Below, in pieces: positions 36,450 through 46,173 of a stretch of DNA of 64,000 nucleotides. This DNA is from Brevibacillus porteri. Its GTDB lineage: Bacteria; Bacillota; Bacilli; Brevibacillales; Brevibacillaceae. Numbering within the stretch: the stretch's first letter is position 1; every line of letters starts with the position of its first letter. The notes under the pieces were generated by a model. The model worked only from the letters and a program-made list of their open reading frames with translations. It ran no database searches and was not told where the DNA came from. The stretch spans positions 1 through 64,000 of the forward strand of contig NZ_PXZO01000027.1 of NCBI RefSeq assembly GCF_003013475.1, in the 5' to 3' direction. The position numbers were made by a program, and so were the translations under genes.

Positions 36450-37499
36450 GTGAAAGTTTTGAACATCGGAAGTGAACGGACAACGTATCGCGTGGAGATC
36501 TCGTATTCTCCTTTATTCGAAGCTGCCTTGGGAATCGCTGCCGCTACCTACGATCAATTGCATCACACGATGGAACACCCTCCTGCCTACTGGCGTCAAC
36601 TGTTGGACGAGCTATCGCCTTCTGTACGGCAAGAGGTCGACTATGCGAAGGAGCACAACACGTGGAAGACGCTTTTGCAACTGCTCGATCTTTGCCCTTT
36701 CGCTGATCTGGATTCATTTCTCTCGTATGTCAGAGAGCTCTCAACAGAACAGCTCCGATACGAGGCCCTCCCTTATTTAGGTGAGAATATGCAAGAAGCA
36801 CGTTGGAAGGCTGCACAAGGAAGCAAGGAGGATTGCGCCGCTTTACAGGAAGCGTGCCGCGCGCACCTCTTTTTTGAATCGTATATCGGACATATTACTT
36901 TCGTTGATGCAGAAGAGCTGCGGAGTCATATTCTCCGATTGATGGAAGGCTGGTATGGCACCCACATCAAGCCGCATGAGGAAAGAATCGTTCGCATGCT
37001 AGAACGTGATTGGTCGCAAAAGCAAAACAAGCTAGGGAAGCTCACCCCGGAAGCCTTGGTGGAGTATGCGACGGGATCGAGCTACCTCCCTGAACCTGCC
37101 GTAACACGCGTACTGCTGATCCCACAAGCAATCTATCGCCCGTGGACCGTACAGGCCGATGCTGTCGGGACGAAAATTTTTTATTACCCTGTTGCCGACG
37201 AAAATTTGCACGATGCTGTAGATCCAAATCAGCCACCCCCTTCACTGGTGCAAGCCTTAAAAGCACTCGGAGATGAGCACAGGCTGCGCATGGTCAAAAT
37301 GCTCGCGGAAAAGGACCTGAGTCTGCAAGAAATAACAGAGCAACTCTCTATGGCAAAATCGACAGTGCACCATCACCTGTCCATGCTGCGGTCTGCCCAT
37401 CTCGTTGAAACAGTCGGCTCCCGTTACAGACTCCGCCGTCATACTCTGGACAAGCTCCCCCTGATATGGGATGAATTCCTGGACAGGAGCGCCCCATGA
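36450..37499 (+). CDS. ArsR-type regulator with large N-terminal domain
   Basis: A 349-aa protein with a C-terminal ArsR winged helix (about 262-345: LKALGDEHRLRMVKMLAEKD, then LSLQEITEQLSMAKSTVHHH). The 250-residue N-terminal part is not a standard domain I recognise; it resembles the DUF5937-type ligand region. The start is a GTG with GGAAGG upstream. It overlaps the next gene, an MFS transporter, by four bases, so it probably regulates that pump. The regulator at 42381 has the same architecture. Confidence 0.85.
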   Translation: MKVLNIGSERTTYRVEISYSPLFEAALGIAAATYDQLHHTMEHPPAYWRQLLDELSPSVRQEVDYAKEHNTWKTLLQLLDLCPFADLDSFLSYVRELSTEQLRYEALPYLGENMQEARWKAAQGSKEDCAALQEACRAHLFFESYIGHITFVDAEELRSHILRLMEGWYGTHIKPHEERIVRMLERDWSQKQNKLGKLTPEALVEYATGSSYLPEPAVTRVLLIPQAIYRPWTVQADAVGTKIFYYPVADENLHDAVDPNQPPPSLVQALKALGDEHRLRMVKMLAEKDLSLQEITEQLSMAKSTVHHHLSMLRSAHLVETVGSRYRLRRHTLDKLPLIWDEFLDRSAP

Positions 37500-38722
37500 A
37501 CCAAACTGCGGTACAAGCCTCTGTCTGGCAGCAGCGTTCTTATCGCTGGATTCTTTTTGGTCAGCTCATTTCCGAACTCGGGGCCTCACTCGGTACCCTC
37601 GCCAATAGCTGGTTAATCTATCAGGCAACAGGCTCACAAGGTGCGGTCGGACAGATGTGGCTGCTGTATTTCATACCGTCGCTCGCTATTCAGTTGGTAG
37701 CCGGACCGTACATCGACCGATTCGACAAGAAGCGTGTCATGCTTTTTTCTCAATGGATGCGAGCTGCTGCGTTTTGTTTGTCCTTTGTGGTCATTACTTC
37801 CGGGACAGAATCGCTCTGGCCGTTGTATTTCACTGCCTTGATCAACGGTCTCGTTCAACCGCTATATGTGCCAGCCAGCCAATCGCTCCTCCCTGTTCTG
37901 GTCAAAAGAGAGCAGCTCCTCCAAGCCAATGCCTATTTGGATAGTGTCCTGCGCATTGCCTTGATTACAGGTCCTCCTTTGGCTGGGATTCTCGTAGCCA
38001 GTATCGGCGGCGAGTCAGTACTCGCATTGGTCGCGATCAGCTATGCGCTCAGCGGTTTCTTTCTGGTTCTTTGTCCAATCGCCCCAGCAGATACTGCCAG
38101 CAAGAAGCAATCGTGGTTTGTCATGCTTAAGGCTGGTCTTGCGATCTTTTGGCAGAAGCCCCTTCTACTCTGGCTTGGCCTGTACTCAGCTCTCGTCCAA
38201 TTTGCTGTCGGAGTCACACTCGTACTAAACCTGCCTTTTGTAGTCGGCGAGCTACAAGGCACCTCGTTTCATGTAGGCTTGTTTTTGGCTGGTTATCCGT
38301 TGGGATATTTCTTCGGCTCCTTGCTCGTACCACGCTTCCGTAACAGCCTTGGTCAGCCCCTGATCATGTTGGGATCACTGGTATTAGGTGGCTTAAGCTT
38401 TGTTGCGATAGGCTTTACCCATGACATCTGGCTGGCAATCACCATCGAACTACTGGCTGGTCTGTTTGCTCCTTTTTTCCAAGTACATAGCACAAGCTTG
38501 TATCAGCTTCACGTTCCTTCCGAGTTGATGGGGCGTGTACTGTCTGTCCGCCTGCTCATCGTGCGTGCGACGATGCCCGTCGGTATTTGGCTTGGCGGAC
38601 AGCTAAGCGATCAGGTAGGGATTCGCCCTCTTTACATCTCTGTAGGTGCCGTCATCGTGCTCGCCGCGCTGGGGGGAATATTATTTCGAAAATTTGTAAA
38701 TAACAGGATATTCCCTATATAA
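37496..38722 (+). CDS. MFS transporter (MFS_3-type exporter)
   Basis: About twelve-helix proton-coupled exporter, 408 aa, with features of the MFS_3/enterobactin-exporter group: GQLISELGASLGTLANSWLIY and GPYIDRFDKKRVML. It is coupled to the ArsR-type regulator upstream by an ATGA overlap. The likely role is efflux of a small molecule sensed by that regulator. The substrate is unknown. Confidence 0.9.
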   Translation: MNQTAVQASVWQQRSYRWILFGQLISELGASLGTLANSWLIYQATGSQGAVGQMWLLYFIPSLAIQLVAGPYIDRFDKKRVMLFSQWMRAAAFCLSFVVITSGTESLWPLYFTALINGLVQPLYVPASQSLLPVLVKREQLLQANAYLDSVLRIALITGPPLAGILVASIGGESVLALVAISYALSGFFLVLCPIAPADTASKKQSWFVMLKAGLAIFWQKPLLLWLGLYSALVQFAVGVTLVLNLPFVVGELQGTSFHVGLFLAGYPLGYFFGSLLVPRFRNSLGQPLIMLGSLVLGGLSFVAIGFTHDIWLAITIELLAGLFAPFFQVHSTSLYQLHVPSELMGRVLSVRLLIVRATMPVGIWLGGQLSDQVGIRPLYISVGAVIVLAALGGILFRKFVNNRIFPI

Positions 38723-38769
38723 TAAAAACCGTATGGCTCCTAAATTTTGAATGGGAAAGGAGAATTTTC

Positions 38770-39708
38770 ATGACTCATCCGACATTGGATAACCTTCAGC
38801 ATGTTATCAGCAGCGTTATCGTGGGCAAGGAAAGTCAGATCCGCCTATTGGTAACGGCCTTGCTCGCCCGTGGTCACGTATTGCTGGAGGACTTGCCCGG
38901 AATGGGAAAAACCGTGCTTGCTAAAACATTGGCGCAAGCGATTGGCGGCTCTTACAACCGCCTGCAATTTACTGCGGATCTACTGCCATCTGATGTCGTC
39001 GGTCTACACGTATTCAATCAGCGAACAAGTGAATTCGAACTGCGCAAGGGACCTGTTTTTGCAGATGTCTTGCTCGCAGATGAAATAAACCGAGCCACTC
39101 CCAGGACTCAATCCGGCCTACTGGAATGCATGGAGGAACGCCAGGTCACGATCGAAGGCGTCACCTTGCCACTTCCATCGACCATGCTGGTCATTGCGAC
39201 TCAAAATCCGATTGAATCGGAAGGGACCTATCCGCTGCCGGAAGCACAGCTGGACCGCTTCCTTTTCAAGCTGTCTCTTGGCTACGGTACGCGAGAGGAT
39301 GCCAAAGAAATTTTGCGGAGATTCCGCAGTGGCTCCCCATTAGAGGCCGTCGAGCCGGTCATCACTGTCGAGCAAATTGCGGCTCTGCAACGCGAGGTCA
39401 CGACCGTTCATGTCAGTCAACCGGTGGAAGACTATATCATCGATCTGACGGAAGCGACTCGCCAGCATCGTTCTGTCGAGGTGGGCATCAGTCCGCGTGC
39501 CATGCTCGCCCTGTTGCGATCCGCCCAGGCTTACGCGTTCGTTTCTGGTCGTACTTATGTCTTGCCGGATGATGCGAAAGTGGTGTTCCCCAGTCTGGCA
39601 GCTCACCGCATTCGCCTCTCCATGGAAGCAGAGCTGCATGTGACGGAGCAGGAAGTCGTGGAGCAAATTTTGACCAGCGTCCCCGCTCCCGTCGAAGAAA
39701 GCGTGTAG
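38770..39708 (+). CDS. MoxR-family AAA+ ATPase
   Basis: AAA+ chaperone-like ATPase (312 aa) of the MoxR group. Walker A is GMGKTVLAK (about 44-52), Walker B is VLLADEINRATPRTQ, the sensor 1 region follows ATQNPIESEGTYPLPEAQLD, and a C-terminal lid is present. The ATG has AAAGGAG upstream. It starts a three-gene operon with DUF58 and DUF4129 genes, the standard MoxR arrangement; such systems are thought to assemble or mature envelope complexes. Confidence 0.95.
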   Translation: MTHPTLDNLQHVISSVIVGKESQIRLLVTALLARGHVLLEDLPGMGKTVLAKTLAQAIGGSYNRLQFTADLLPSDVVGLHVFNQRTSEFELRKGPVFADVLLADEINRATPRTQSGLLECMEERQVTIEGVTLPLPSTMLVIATQNPIESEGTYPLPEAQLDRFLFKLSLGYGTREDAKEILRRFRSGSPLEAVEPVITVEQIAALQREVTTVHVSQPVEDYIIDLTEATRQHRSVEVGISPRAMLALLRSAQAYAFVSGRTYVLPDDAKVVFPSLAAHRIRLSMEAELHVTEQEVVEQILTSVPAPVEESV

Positions 39709-39712
39709 CGCT

Positions 39713-40903
39713 ATGATCACCAAGCAAACCTTTCACGTAATCGGTTTTGTCTTGCTACTCTTCGCCGTTTTTTCCGGCCACTGGTTTTTCTTTCTGTTTG
39801 GGGGCTTTTTCTTTTTTCTCCCCGCTGCACAAGACTGGTGGGTCAAATCCATGTCCAAATGGGTATCACTCGAATGGTCTAGTGATCAAACGCGCGTCCT
39901 GTCAGGGACCCCCGTGCACATTACAGTTCGCTTGCACAATCGTTCGTGGCTGCCTTTGCCTGCTACCTGGCTTCGCTTCACATTGCCGGAGCATGTCTCG
40001 GTGGAAGGTGCAGACGAGGTGCGACTCCTCAATCATCGGACGAGCGTTCGCCTGCGCTTTGATCTGCCGATGCGACAAAGTGCTACACGCACCTTGATTC
40101 TCATCCCGAACAAGCGAGGCACGGTCTGGCTGACGGATGTGCAATCCGAGACATTGCCGTTATTGGGCGAGGAGCCTACCGCTATGACATTGTCGATTTC
40201 CTTTTCCTTGCTGGTCTATCCGTTGCCTCTTGCTCTTTCTCCTGTTGTGCTTGGTGAAACGGAACCAGATGGGAATCGGATTTCTCGTCAGCGCCAACTA
40301 GACGATGTCACTTTTCAGCGTGGCGTTCGGTCGTATATGCCAGGCGACCGTTTCAAGCACATCCATTGGAAGGCAACCGCCAAAACAGGCTCACTGGAGA
40401 CGCGTCTTTTTGAGTATACAGCCCATCCGAACTGGCAAATCGTCGGGCATATCCTGCCCTCCTATGAACCGATGATGCAAAAGTATAACGATACCACCAA
40501 TGAACGGACGATCTCCTGTCTTGCGGCTTTAGCTGGCCAGTGCAGGAGAAAATCAGTCGGATACGAGCTGTACCTCACCGTGAAGCAACGAGGACGTGAG
40601 CATTTTCATTTGCCTGCGGGAAGTGGCAAGGCGCACCACCTGCACGTCATGACTCAACTGGCGCAAATGCATCATTTTGTGACAACGCCACTGACGACTG
40701 TTCTTCGCCGGTTAGAGGGAACCCATGGGAAGGAAGTCATTCTCATTGTGACACCACGAATGGACCAATCCGTACAAGCCTCCGCGGAGCGCCTTGTTCA
40801 ACGCGGTCATCAGGTTGCGGTGCTGGATGTTTCTTCTGACCCTGTCATCATCCAGCGTTTTGAGCATGCTCGCTTGAAAAAAAGGAGCGTGATGATGGGA
40901 TGA
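39713..40903 (+). CDS. DUF58 domain protein
   Basis: Membrane-associated protein (396 aa) with two N-terminal helices (about 7-42), an Ig-like beta region (about 55-170), and the DUF58 motif YMPGDRFKHIHWKATAKTG (about 204-222), then a vWA-like C-terminal fold with IVTPRMD. DUF58 proteins pair with MoxR ATPases. It starts four bases after the moxR stop, without a clear ribosome site, so translation is probably coupled. It overlaps the next gene by four bases. Confidence 0.93.
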   Translation: MITKQTFHVIGFVLLLFAVFSGHWFFFLFGGFFFFLPAAQDWWVKSMSKWVSLEWSSDQTRVLSGTPVHITVRLHNRSWLPLPATWLRFTLPEHVSVEGADEVRLLNHRTSVRLRFDLPMRQSATRTLILIPNKRGTVWLTDVQSETLPLLGEEPTAMTLSISFSLLVYPLPLALSPVVLGETEPDGNRISRQRQLDDVTFQRGVRSYMPGDRFKHIHWKATAKTGSLETRLFEYTAHPNWQIVGHILPSYEPMMQKYNDTTNERTISCLAALAGQCRRKSVGYELYLTVKQRGREHFHLPAGSGKAHHLHVMTQLAQMHHFVTTPLTTVLRRLEGTHGKEVILIVTPRMDQSVQASAERLVQRGHQVAVLDVSSDPVIIQRFEHARLKKRSVMMG

Positions 40904-42228
40904 CACTCTCCTTGATGGGGCGCTGGACGTTCGCGTTTTGGCTGGAGGCCATGCTGACGGGCGTTTTCCTGATCTTGTTTGGGTATATGACAGCAGGCTT
41001 TGGTCAACTTCTCTCGTTTTGCCTAGTCGCAGCGCCACTGCTCATGGCTGGGAGCTGGTTGTACCATGCTGGTGGCGGTCGCTTGATGCTTCATCTGTTG
41101 CTGTATCCCATTGTGTTTATCATAGGAATCGGCAGCTTCTACTTCTACGATTCCTGGCTCATCGCGCTTGTATTGGCTGCTGTTTATTTTTGGAGAGTAC
41201 AAAGTGCTGCATCGGAAGGTTATCGACATGACAGTCTGCAACGCAGATTTGTTCTGGCACTGATGGCGGGCCTGATACAGCTTGTGTTAGCGGTACTTTA
41301 CACCTCCATCGTTGACCCGGGCTCCTATTCGCTCGCAGCCTCTTTTTCCATGCTTGTCCTCATTACTCTCAGCTATATTTGGGTGGCGATTGGGGCGTTT
41401 GTACTGCGGGAAGGATCACTTTCTACGAGGCTGCCTGTTCGCATTAGCATGCTACTCGGCAGTCAAGTGCTTGGCACTCGTTTTCTTTTGATCACAGGTT
41501 ATTTGGCTGTCGGTTCTATCGTACTTGGTCTCATCTATTGGATCTGGAGTTGGATTAAAGGACCTGTCAGCGATGGTCTGTATACGCTCTTTGAGCCTGT
41601 GCTTATTTTCATTGTGGAATTGTTTGAACGCTTGTACGAGAGGGCGAGCCAAAAACAAGCAGCGATTCAGTTATTAACGGAAAATACAGGACAAAAACCA
41701 GATAACCCCAGTGTGCAGATACAGCTCGGAGAACCACTCTTTTCTGTTCTACAGCCATACTTAATCATTGCCTTCATCCTCGCCTGTGTGATCCTGCTCG
41801 GCCGGTACATATGGAAAAAGCGCTTCAAGGGGACGATTACGCTAGAAAAAGAAGTGGCGGCTGTACAAAATACCGTATTGACCACTGTTCCTCCCTCTTC
41901 CAGTGAAGAAAGCACAGAAGATGGCTCTGCCAAATGGTTCAAACAGCCTGTTGGTCCAGAGGATGACCCCACTAGGTACGCCTACTATCAATTTCTCGTC
42001 CTCATGGAGAAGCAAGGCATGCCCATCGAGCTGCACGAGACACCCCAAGAGTTTTTCAATCGGCTGCGCGAAAAGTCCTTGCTAGATGCAGGTCAACTGG
42101 ATGCAGTCGCTCGCATCACACGTTACTATCAGCAATATCGCTACCAGGAAAAGTCGCTTCCCGAAGCCGATTTGACAGCGATGCAGCAAGCCGTGCAGAC
42201 GCTCGGCTCTCGTTTCTCTGCGACGTAA
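40900..42228 (+). CDS. DUF4129 domain membrane protein
   Basis: A 442-aa protein with a multi-helix membrane region (about 1-215, six or more helices), an isolated helix near 285-305 and a C-terminal DUF4129 domain (about 355-430: YAYYQFLVLMEKQGMPIELH, ETPQEFFNRLREKS). In many relatives a transglutaminase core (TgpA type, Cys-His-Asp) sits between the helices and DUF4129. I do not see one here, only a short linker. Third gene of the MoxR operon. Confidence 0.88.
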   Translation: MTLSLMGRWTFAFWLEAMLTGVFLILFGYMTAGFGQLLSFCLVAAPLLMAGSWLYHAGGGRLMLHLLLYPIVFIIGIGSFYFYDSWLIALVLAAVYFWRVQSAASEGYRHDSLQRRFVLALMAGLIQLVLAVLYTSIVDPGSYSLAASFSMLVLITLSYIWVAIGAFVLREGSLSTRLPVRISMLLGSQVLGTRFLLITGYLAVGSIVLGLIYWIWSWIKGPVSDGLYTLFEPVLIFIVELFERLYERASQKQAAIQLLTENTGQKPDNPSVQIQLGEPLFSVLQPYLIIAFILACVILLGRYIWKKRFKGTITLEKEVAAVQNTVLTTVPPSSSEESTEDGSAKWFKQPVGPEDDPTRYAYYQFLVLMEKQGMPIELHETPQEFFNRLREKSLLDAGQLDAVARITRYYQQYRYQEKSLPEADLTAMQQAVQTLGSRFSAT

Positions 42229-42237
42229 TTCTGTCCC

Positions 42238-42279
42238 ACAACCACGTGCTACCCGTTAGCCGTGGTTGTTTTCTTTTTC
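42238..42279 (+). terminator. Terminator after the MoxR-DUF58-DUF4129 operon
   Basis: Stem ACAACCACG/CGTGGTTGT with a 14-base loop, then TTTCTTTTTCTC. Confidence 0.88.
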
Positions 42280-42380
42280 TCTTGACATCGGGATGCCCCT
42301 CCGGCATAATTTCTTCAATTTTGCCCACTCCCAAATTAAATTCACCAAATGGTTAATTGAACGAGAAAGGAGGATGCTCG

Positions 42381-43478
42381 ATGCAAGATTTGCCTGACTG
42401 GCTGCGTAAGCATCTTCACGTCGCATACATACCCGGCTATGAGTTTTTCTTAAGTCTCCATGTGCTTGCCAAGCCTGCGCATCACACCTCCCGCTTGCAT
42501 TGGGCGGAGGAGTTGCTCACTGCTTTACCTACGCCGCTCTTGAAAAAGCTTCACTATTTTAGTTCCATGTCCAATCAGTTTCTTGATGCCATGGACTTCC
42601 TGGCACCTTGGGAGGAGTGCTTTGAGCATTCTGTCGAGGCCGCATTGGAGCGTGTACAGGCAATGGATGCCGGTGAGTTTGCCCAGCTCATGATCGGTCC
42701 TGTCTATCATCCCAGACAACTTCACGCTTGGATGCAAGGGCGTACGGACGAGATTTTTGATGAACTGAAACCGGAGCATCGGGAGCTTTTGCGCCATCCG
42801 CTCTCGACCAAGCGCAGTTTTCTGGAGTTTTGCTACGACTACCTGCCTTTTTTCCAGGCAGAAGAACGGCGGATTGAACCGTGGCTCATCCGCGCCGTAC
42901 ATGAAGCACAAGAGCAGATCAAGCTTGATCCGATTCCGTTTTTGTCGCAGGTACACCCGCGCTTGAAGGTGCACGAAGACTTCTTGCAATTTCACAAGGC
43001 AAAAACGTACACATTTGGCTATTCGGAGCTGGCTCGTATCCATTTGCGTGTCTCAACGTTTGTCTCGCCGCATTTGTTGCTAGGCATTTACGACGACCAT
43101 ATCTCCGTGTGCTTAACCGTTGACGTTCCCGGCACCAGAGCCACCTCGGTGATTCCCGCTGACTTTATCAGCAAAATGAAGGTGTTCAGTGACCCGACGC
43201 GGACAGCGATTCTCAAATCGTTATTGGCTCATCCTTACTGCACGCAGCAGTTGGCTGACCTGCACAACATCAGTGAGCCTGCCGTCAACAAGCACTTGAA
43301 TCTGTTGGTAGACACAGGGTTTATCTGGAGTGAACGGCGGGGACGGTATGTGTTTTACCGCGCGATTGCATCACGGCTGGAACAACTCGCCGTCGATCTG
43401 CATGAGTTCATCGATATGCCTGTTCCCGGAATTCTCGCTCCACCTACTTCATCACATCCCCCAGAACGGAGGAAATAA
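42381..43478 (+). CDS. ArsR-type regulator with large N-terminal domain (second)
   Basis: A 365-aa protein built like the 36450 regulator: about 265 residues of an uncharacterised N-terminal domain, then a C-terminal ArsR winged helix (KMKVFSDPTRTAILKSLLAH, LADLHNISEPAVNKHLNLLV). The ATG at 42381 has AAAGGAGG seven bases upstream. It is followed one base later by an ABC-2 exporter operon that it presumably controls. Confidence 0.85.
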   Translation: MQDLPDWLRKHLHVAYIPGYEFFLSLHVLAKPAHHTSRLHWAEELLTALPTPLLKKLHYFSSMSNQFLDAMDFLAPWEECFEHSVEAALERVQAMDAGEFAQLMIGPVYHPRQLHAWMQGRTDEIFDELKPEHRELLRHPLSTKRSFLEFCYDYLPFFQAEERRIEPWLIRAVHEAQEQIKLDPIPFLSQVHPRLKVHEDFLQFHKAKTYTFGYSELARIHLRVSTFVSPHLLLGIYDDHISVCLTVDVPGTRATSVIPADFISKMKVFSDPTRTAILKSLLAHPYCTQQLADLHNISEPAVNKHLNLLVDTGFIWSERRGRYVFYRAIASRLEQLAVDLHEFIDMPVPGILAPPTSSHPPERRK

Positions 43479-43479
43479 C

Positions 43480-44289
43480 GTGTTTCATGTCGCCAAAGCT
43501 ACCTTTATCCGCAATACCCGCGTTATGATTCGTGCCTATCCGTGGTCGTTTGTCATCGGCCACATTTTTTCCGGAGTGTATACGGTGCTGTTCGCCTTCT
43601 TCGCCTATCACTATGTTTTTGCCGGACAGTTGGACGAGAATTTCGCACATTTCACCGACTCGTCCGATTACTTGTCGTACGCCATCCTCGGCGGAGCTTT
43701 TTATGCGTTCGCCGTCTCGACCTTGATGAATGTCAGCCGCTCACTCATTACGGAGCTTCGGGAAGGGACCTTGGAGGCTGTTTTGCTCACCCCTTCCTTG
43801 CGCAGGGGGTACTTTTTGGGGAATGTCGCCCAACAACTCATGCGTACTTTGTTCGAATTTTCGGTGATTGTGTTTGTAGGGGCGTTGTTTGGACTCACGC
43901 TCTCTCATACGAACGTATGGAGCGCCGTTCTTGTCTGGATATTGTCTACAGGGGCTTTCTTTTGCCAAGCGCTCGTATTGGGCAGTCTCATGCTTTGGTT
44001 CCGCGATACGTACATCACACAAAACACGCTGTTTGCCGTGATGGCCTTTGTCAGTGGAGTCACGTTTCCGATTCCATATTTGCCTGAATGGCTGCAACCG
44101 CTCGGTCTCATCATGCCGCTCGCGCCTGCGCTGGATGCGTTTCGGCAATGTGTGATTCAAGGAGCGCCGCTGCATGCTGTTTCACCACAGCTGTTTCATA
44201 TGGCAGCCCTGTCCCTCGTCTATCTCGTCATCGGAGTGTGGGGCATTCGTAAGATGGAAAAACGCGTCATGGAATCGATTTTTGGATAA
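43480..44289 (+). CDS. ABC-2 type permease
   Basis: Six-helix ABC-2 export permease (269 aa) starting at GTG with GGAGG seven bases upstream; the frame is open 50 codons earlier but only inside the regulator gene. It has the transmembrane signature NVSRSLITELREGTLEAVLLTPSLRRGYFLG, the coupling region of this family. With the downstream ATPase and a second permease it forms a complete exporter (two permeases, one ATPase dimer). The substrate, possibly an antimicrobial peptide or lipid, is unknown. Confidence 0.88.
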   Translation: MFHVAKATFIRNTRVMIRAYPWSFVIGHIFSGVYTVLFAFFAYHYVFAGQLDENFAHFTDSSDYLSYAILGGAFYAFAVSTLMNVSRSLITELREGTLEAVLLTPSLRRGYFLGNVAQQLMRTLFEFSVIVFVGALFGLTLSHTNVWSAVLVWILSTGAFFCQALVLGSLMLWFRDTYITQNTLFAVMAFVSGVTFPIPYLPEWLQPLGLIMPLAPALDAFRQCVIQGAPLHAVSPQLFHMAALSLVYLVIGVWGIRKMEKRVMESIFG

Positions 44290-44306
44290 CAAGGAGGACA
44301 ACGATC

Positions 44307-45293
44307 ATGCTGATTGCAGAGAATGTACGGAAGGTATACCGGGTGAAGGAGAAAAAAGGCTGGTTTCGCCAGCAATGGACAGAGGTCGAGGCAGTCGCTG
44401 ATCTGTCCTTTCGCATGGTACCCGGCAAAATCATTGGATTGTTAGGTATTAATGGGGCAGGAAAAACAACCACGATCAAGATGTGCTCCACGCTGCTCAC
44501 TCCAACCAGCGGCACAATCACGGTAGACGGGTACGACGCGGTAAAGGACGATCGGTTCGTCAAGGCCAAGGTCAACATGATCGCAGGGGGCGAGCGCATG
44601 CTGTACTGGCGGCTGACAGGGCGGGAAAACCTGCAATACTTCGGTAGTCTGTACGGTTTGCAAGGGCAGGCCTTGCGCGATCGGATCGATTCATTACTCT
44701 TGCAGGTTGGTCTGTATGAGGCGGCCAACACCCCAGTCGAGCGTTACTCTAAAGGCATGAAGCAACGACTACAAATCGCCCGGGGCCTGATCAATGATCC
44801 GCACTACCTGTTCCTTGACGAACCGACTCTCGGCTTGGACGCCCCCATTGCCCGGCAGCTTCGCAAGCATGTGAGTGAGCTCGCTTCTCAACATGGAAAA
44901 GCCATTCTGCTGACCAGCCACTACATTCATGAGGTAGAAGAGCTTTGCGACGAGGTATACATCATCGATAAAGGAAGGCTCGTGGCGCATGATACACCGG
45001 AGCACCTGACCAAATCGCTCCACCTAGATACAGCCTTACAGGTAGTGATCCCCTCTCTCTCCGACTCGCTCGATTACGATCTGCGCCAGCTGGCTCTGGA
45101 TTATGGCGGCTCACGGGAAATCGCAGAAACAGACGAGCAGACCTGGGAAGTGACGTTACGGGGGAAAACGGATATGACGACGCCATTACTTTCCCTCTTG
45201 GCTGCCCACCAATCCCCTGTCTTGCGTCTCTCCACGCAACAGCCATCTCTGGAGGACGTCATCCTGCACATGGCAGATCGGAGGGGGGCATGA
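44307..45293 (+). CDS. ABC transporter ATP-binding protein
   Basis: Nucleotide-binding subunit (328 aa) of the ABC-2 exporter. It has Walker A GINGAGKTTT, signature YSKGMKQRLQIARGLI, Walker B YLFLDEPTLGLD and switch LTSHYIHEVEELCD. The C-terminal extension (about 235-328) resembles DrrA-type exporters. AAGGAGG precedes the ATG. Its end overlaps the second permease by four bases. Confidence 0.95.
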   Translation: MLIAENVRKVYRVKEKKGWFRQQWTEVEAVADLSFRMVPGKIIGLLGINGAGKTTTIKMCSTLLTPTSGTITVDGYDAVKDDRFVKAKVNMIAGGERMLYWRLTGRENLQYFGSLYGLQGQALRDRIDSLLLQVGLYEAANTPVERYSKGMKQRLQIARGLINDPHYLFLDEPTLGLDAPIARQLRKHVSELASQHGKAILLTSHYIHEVEELCDEVYIIDKGRLVAHDTPEHLTKSLHLDTALQVVIPSLSDSLDYDLRQLALDYGGSREIAETDEQTWEVTLRGKTDMTTPLLSLLAAHQSPVLRLSTQQPSLEDVILHMADRRGA

Positions 45294-46105
45294 AACAGCT
45301 AGGCAGTCTGCTTTTGGCCGAAATCATCAAGGAGCATCGCCATTCGTTTCACAGCAAAATGATCTACTTCTCGCTCTTGGTCTGGCCCGTCATCAATTTT
45401 GTAACCGCGTATTATTCGTTTGCCCCGTTTCGGATGGGAGCTGATTCCCCTCTAGCCCGGTTCATCAGTTACGAGCAGTTGCCGTTGTTCCTGTTGACTG
45501 GCTATTTAGGCTATATCTTTTATTGGTGCCTGGTACAGTCGTCATGGCAAATGAGCTTTGAACGACAAGCAGGAACCATGGAAATGATCTTCATCAGCCC
45601 AGTCAACCGGTTCGCTTTTCTATACGGGCGTTCGCTTTCCTCGCTGATCGAAGGGGTCTGGCTGTTCTTCTGCTTTGCCCTGTTAGCCTTGTTTTTTGTC
45701 GATGGCATTCAGCTGAGCGGCTGGTGGGCGCCTCCACTCGCCTTCCTCATTTTGCTGGTTTCGGCCATCGTCTGGGGCGGCTTTCTCTGTGTGCTCTTCC
45801 TGTTTTCACGCGATGCGAGCTTCCTGTACACCGTTCTGGATGAGCCGATGCTGATTTTTTCTGGTGTCCGTCTGCCCCCGATGGCCTTTCCGGTTTGGGC
45901 CAAGGTCATTTCCTTTTGCTTTCCCCTGACCTACGCGCTTCAGTTGATTCGGGAGCTGCTGATGGAGGGGGCGTCATTGCAAGCCATGCTGCCGAGTATG
46001 GGACTTCTCGCCGCTGTTCTGCTGGTGCTCGTGACAGCGACTGTCGTGTTGTTGAGGCAAGCGGAGAAGCATATGAAAAAGACTGGGAACATGGTGATGT
46101 ATTAG
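45290..46105 (+). CDS. ABC-2 type permease (second)
   Basis: Six-helix ABC-2 permease, 271 aa, partner of the 43480 permease: SFERQAGTMEMIFISPVNRF is the family coupling segment. Its start overlaps the ATPase end by ATGA, so the operon is regulator-permease-ATPase-permease. It ends before a bidirectional terminator shared with the peptidase gene. Confidence 0.9.
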   Translation: MKQLGSLLLAEIIKEHRHSFHSKMIYFSLLVWPVINFVTAYYSFAPFRMGADSPLARFISYEQLPLFLLTGYLGYIFYWCLVQSSWQMSFERQAGTMEMIFISPVNRFAFLYGRSLSSLIEGVWLFFCFALLALFFVDGIQLSGWWAPPLAFLILLVSAIVWGGFLCVLFLFSRDASFLYTVLDEPMLIFSGVRLPPMAFPVWAKVISFCFPLTYALQLIRELLMEGASLQAMLPSMGLLAAVLLVLVTATVVLLRQAEKHMKKTGNMVMY

Positions 46106-46129
46106 TAAGGCAAAGAATAGGTAAATAAA

Positions 46130-46163
46130 GAACGCCCTTTCCTAATTGGAAAAGGCGTCTTCT
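46130..46163. terminator. Bidirectional terminator between exporter operon and M24 gene
   Basis: Stem GAACGCC-CTTTCC / GGAAAA-GGCGTCTTC with loop TAATT; serves both converging transcripts. Confidence 0.75.
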
Positions 46164-46173
46164 TATTTCCCTC

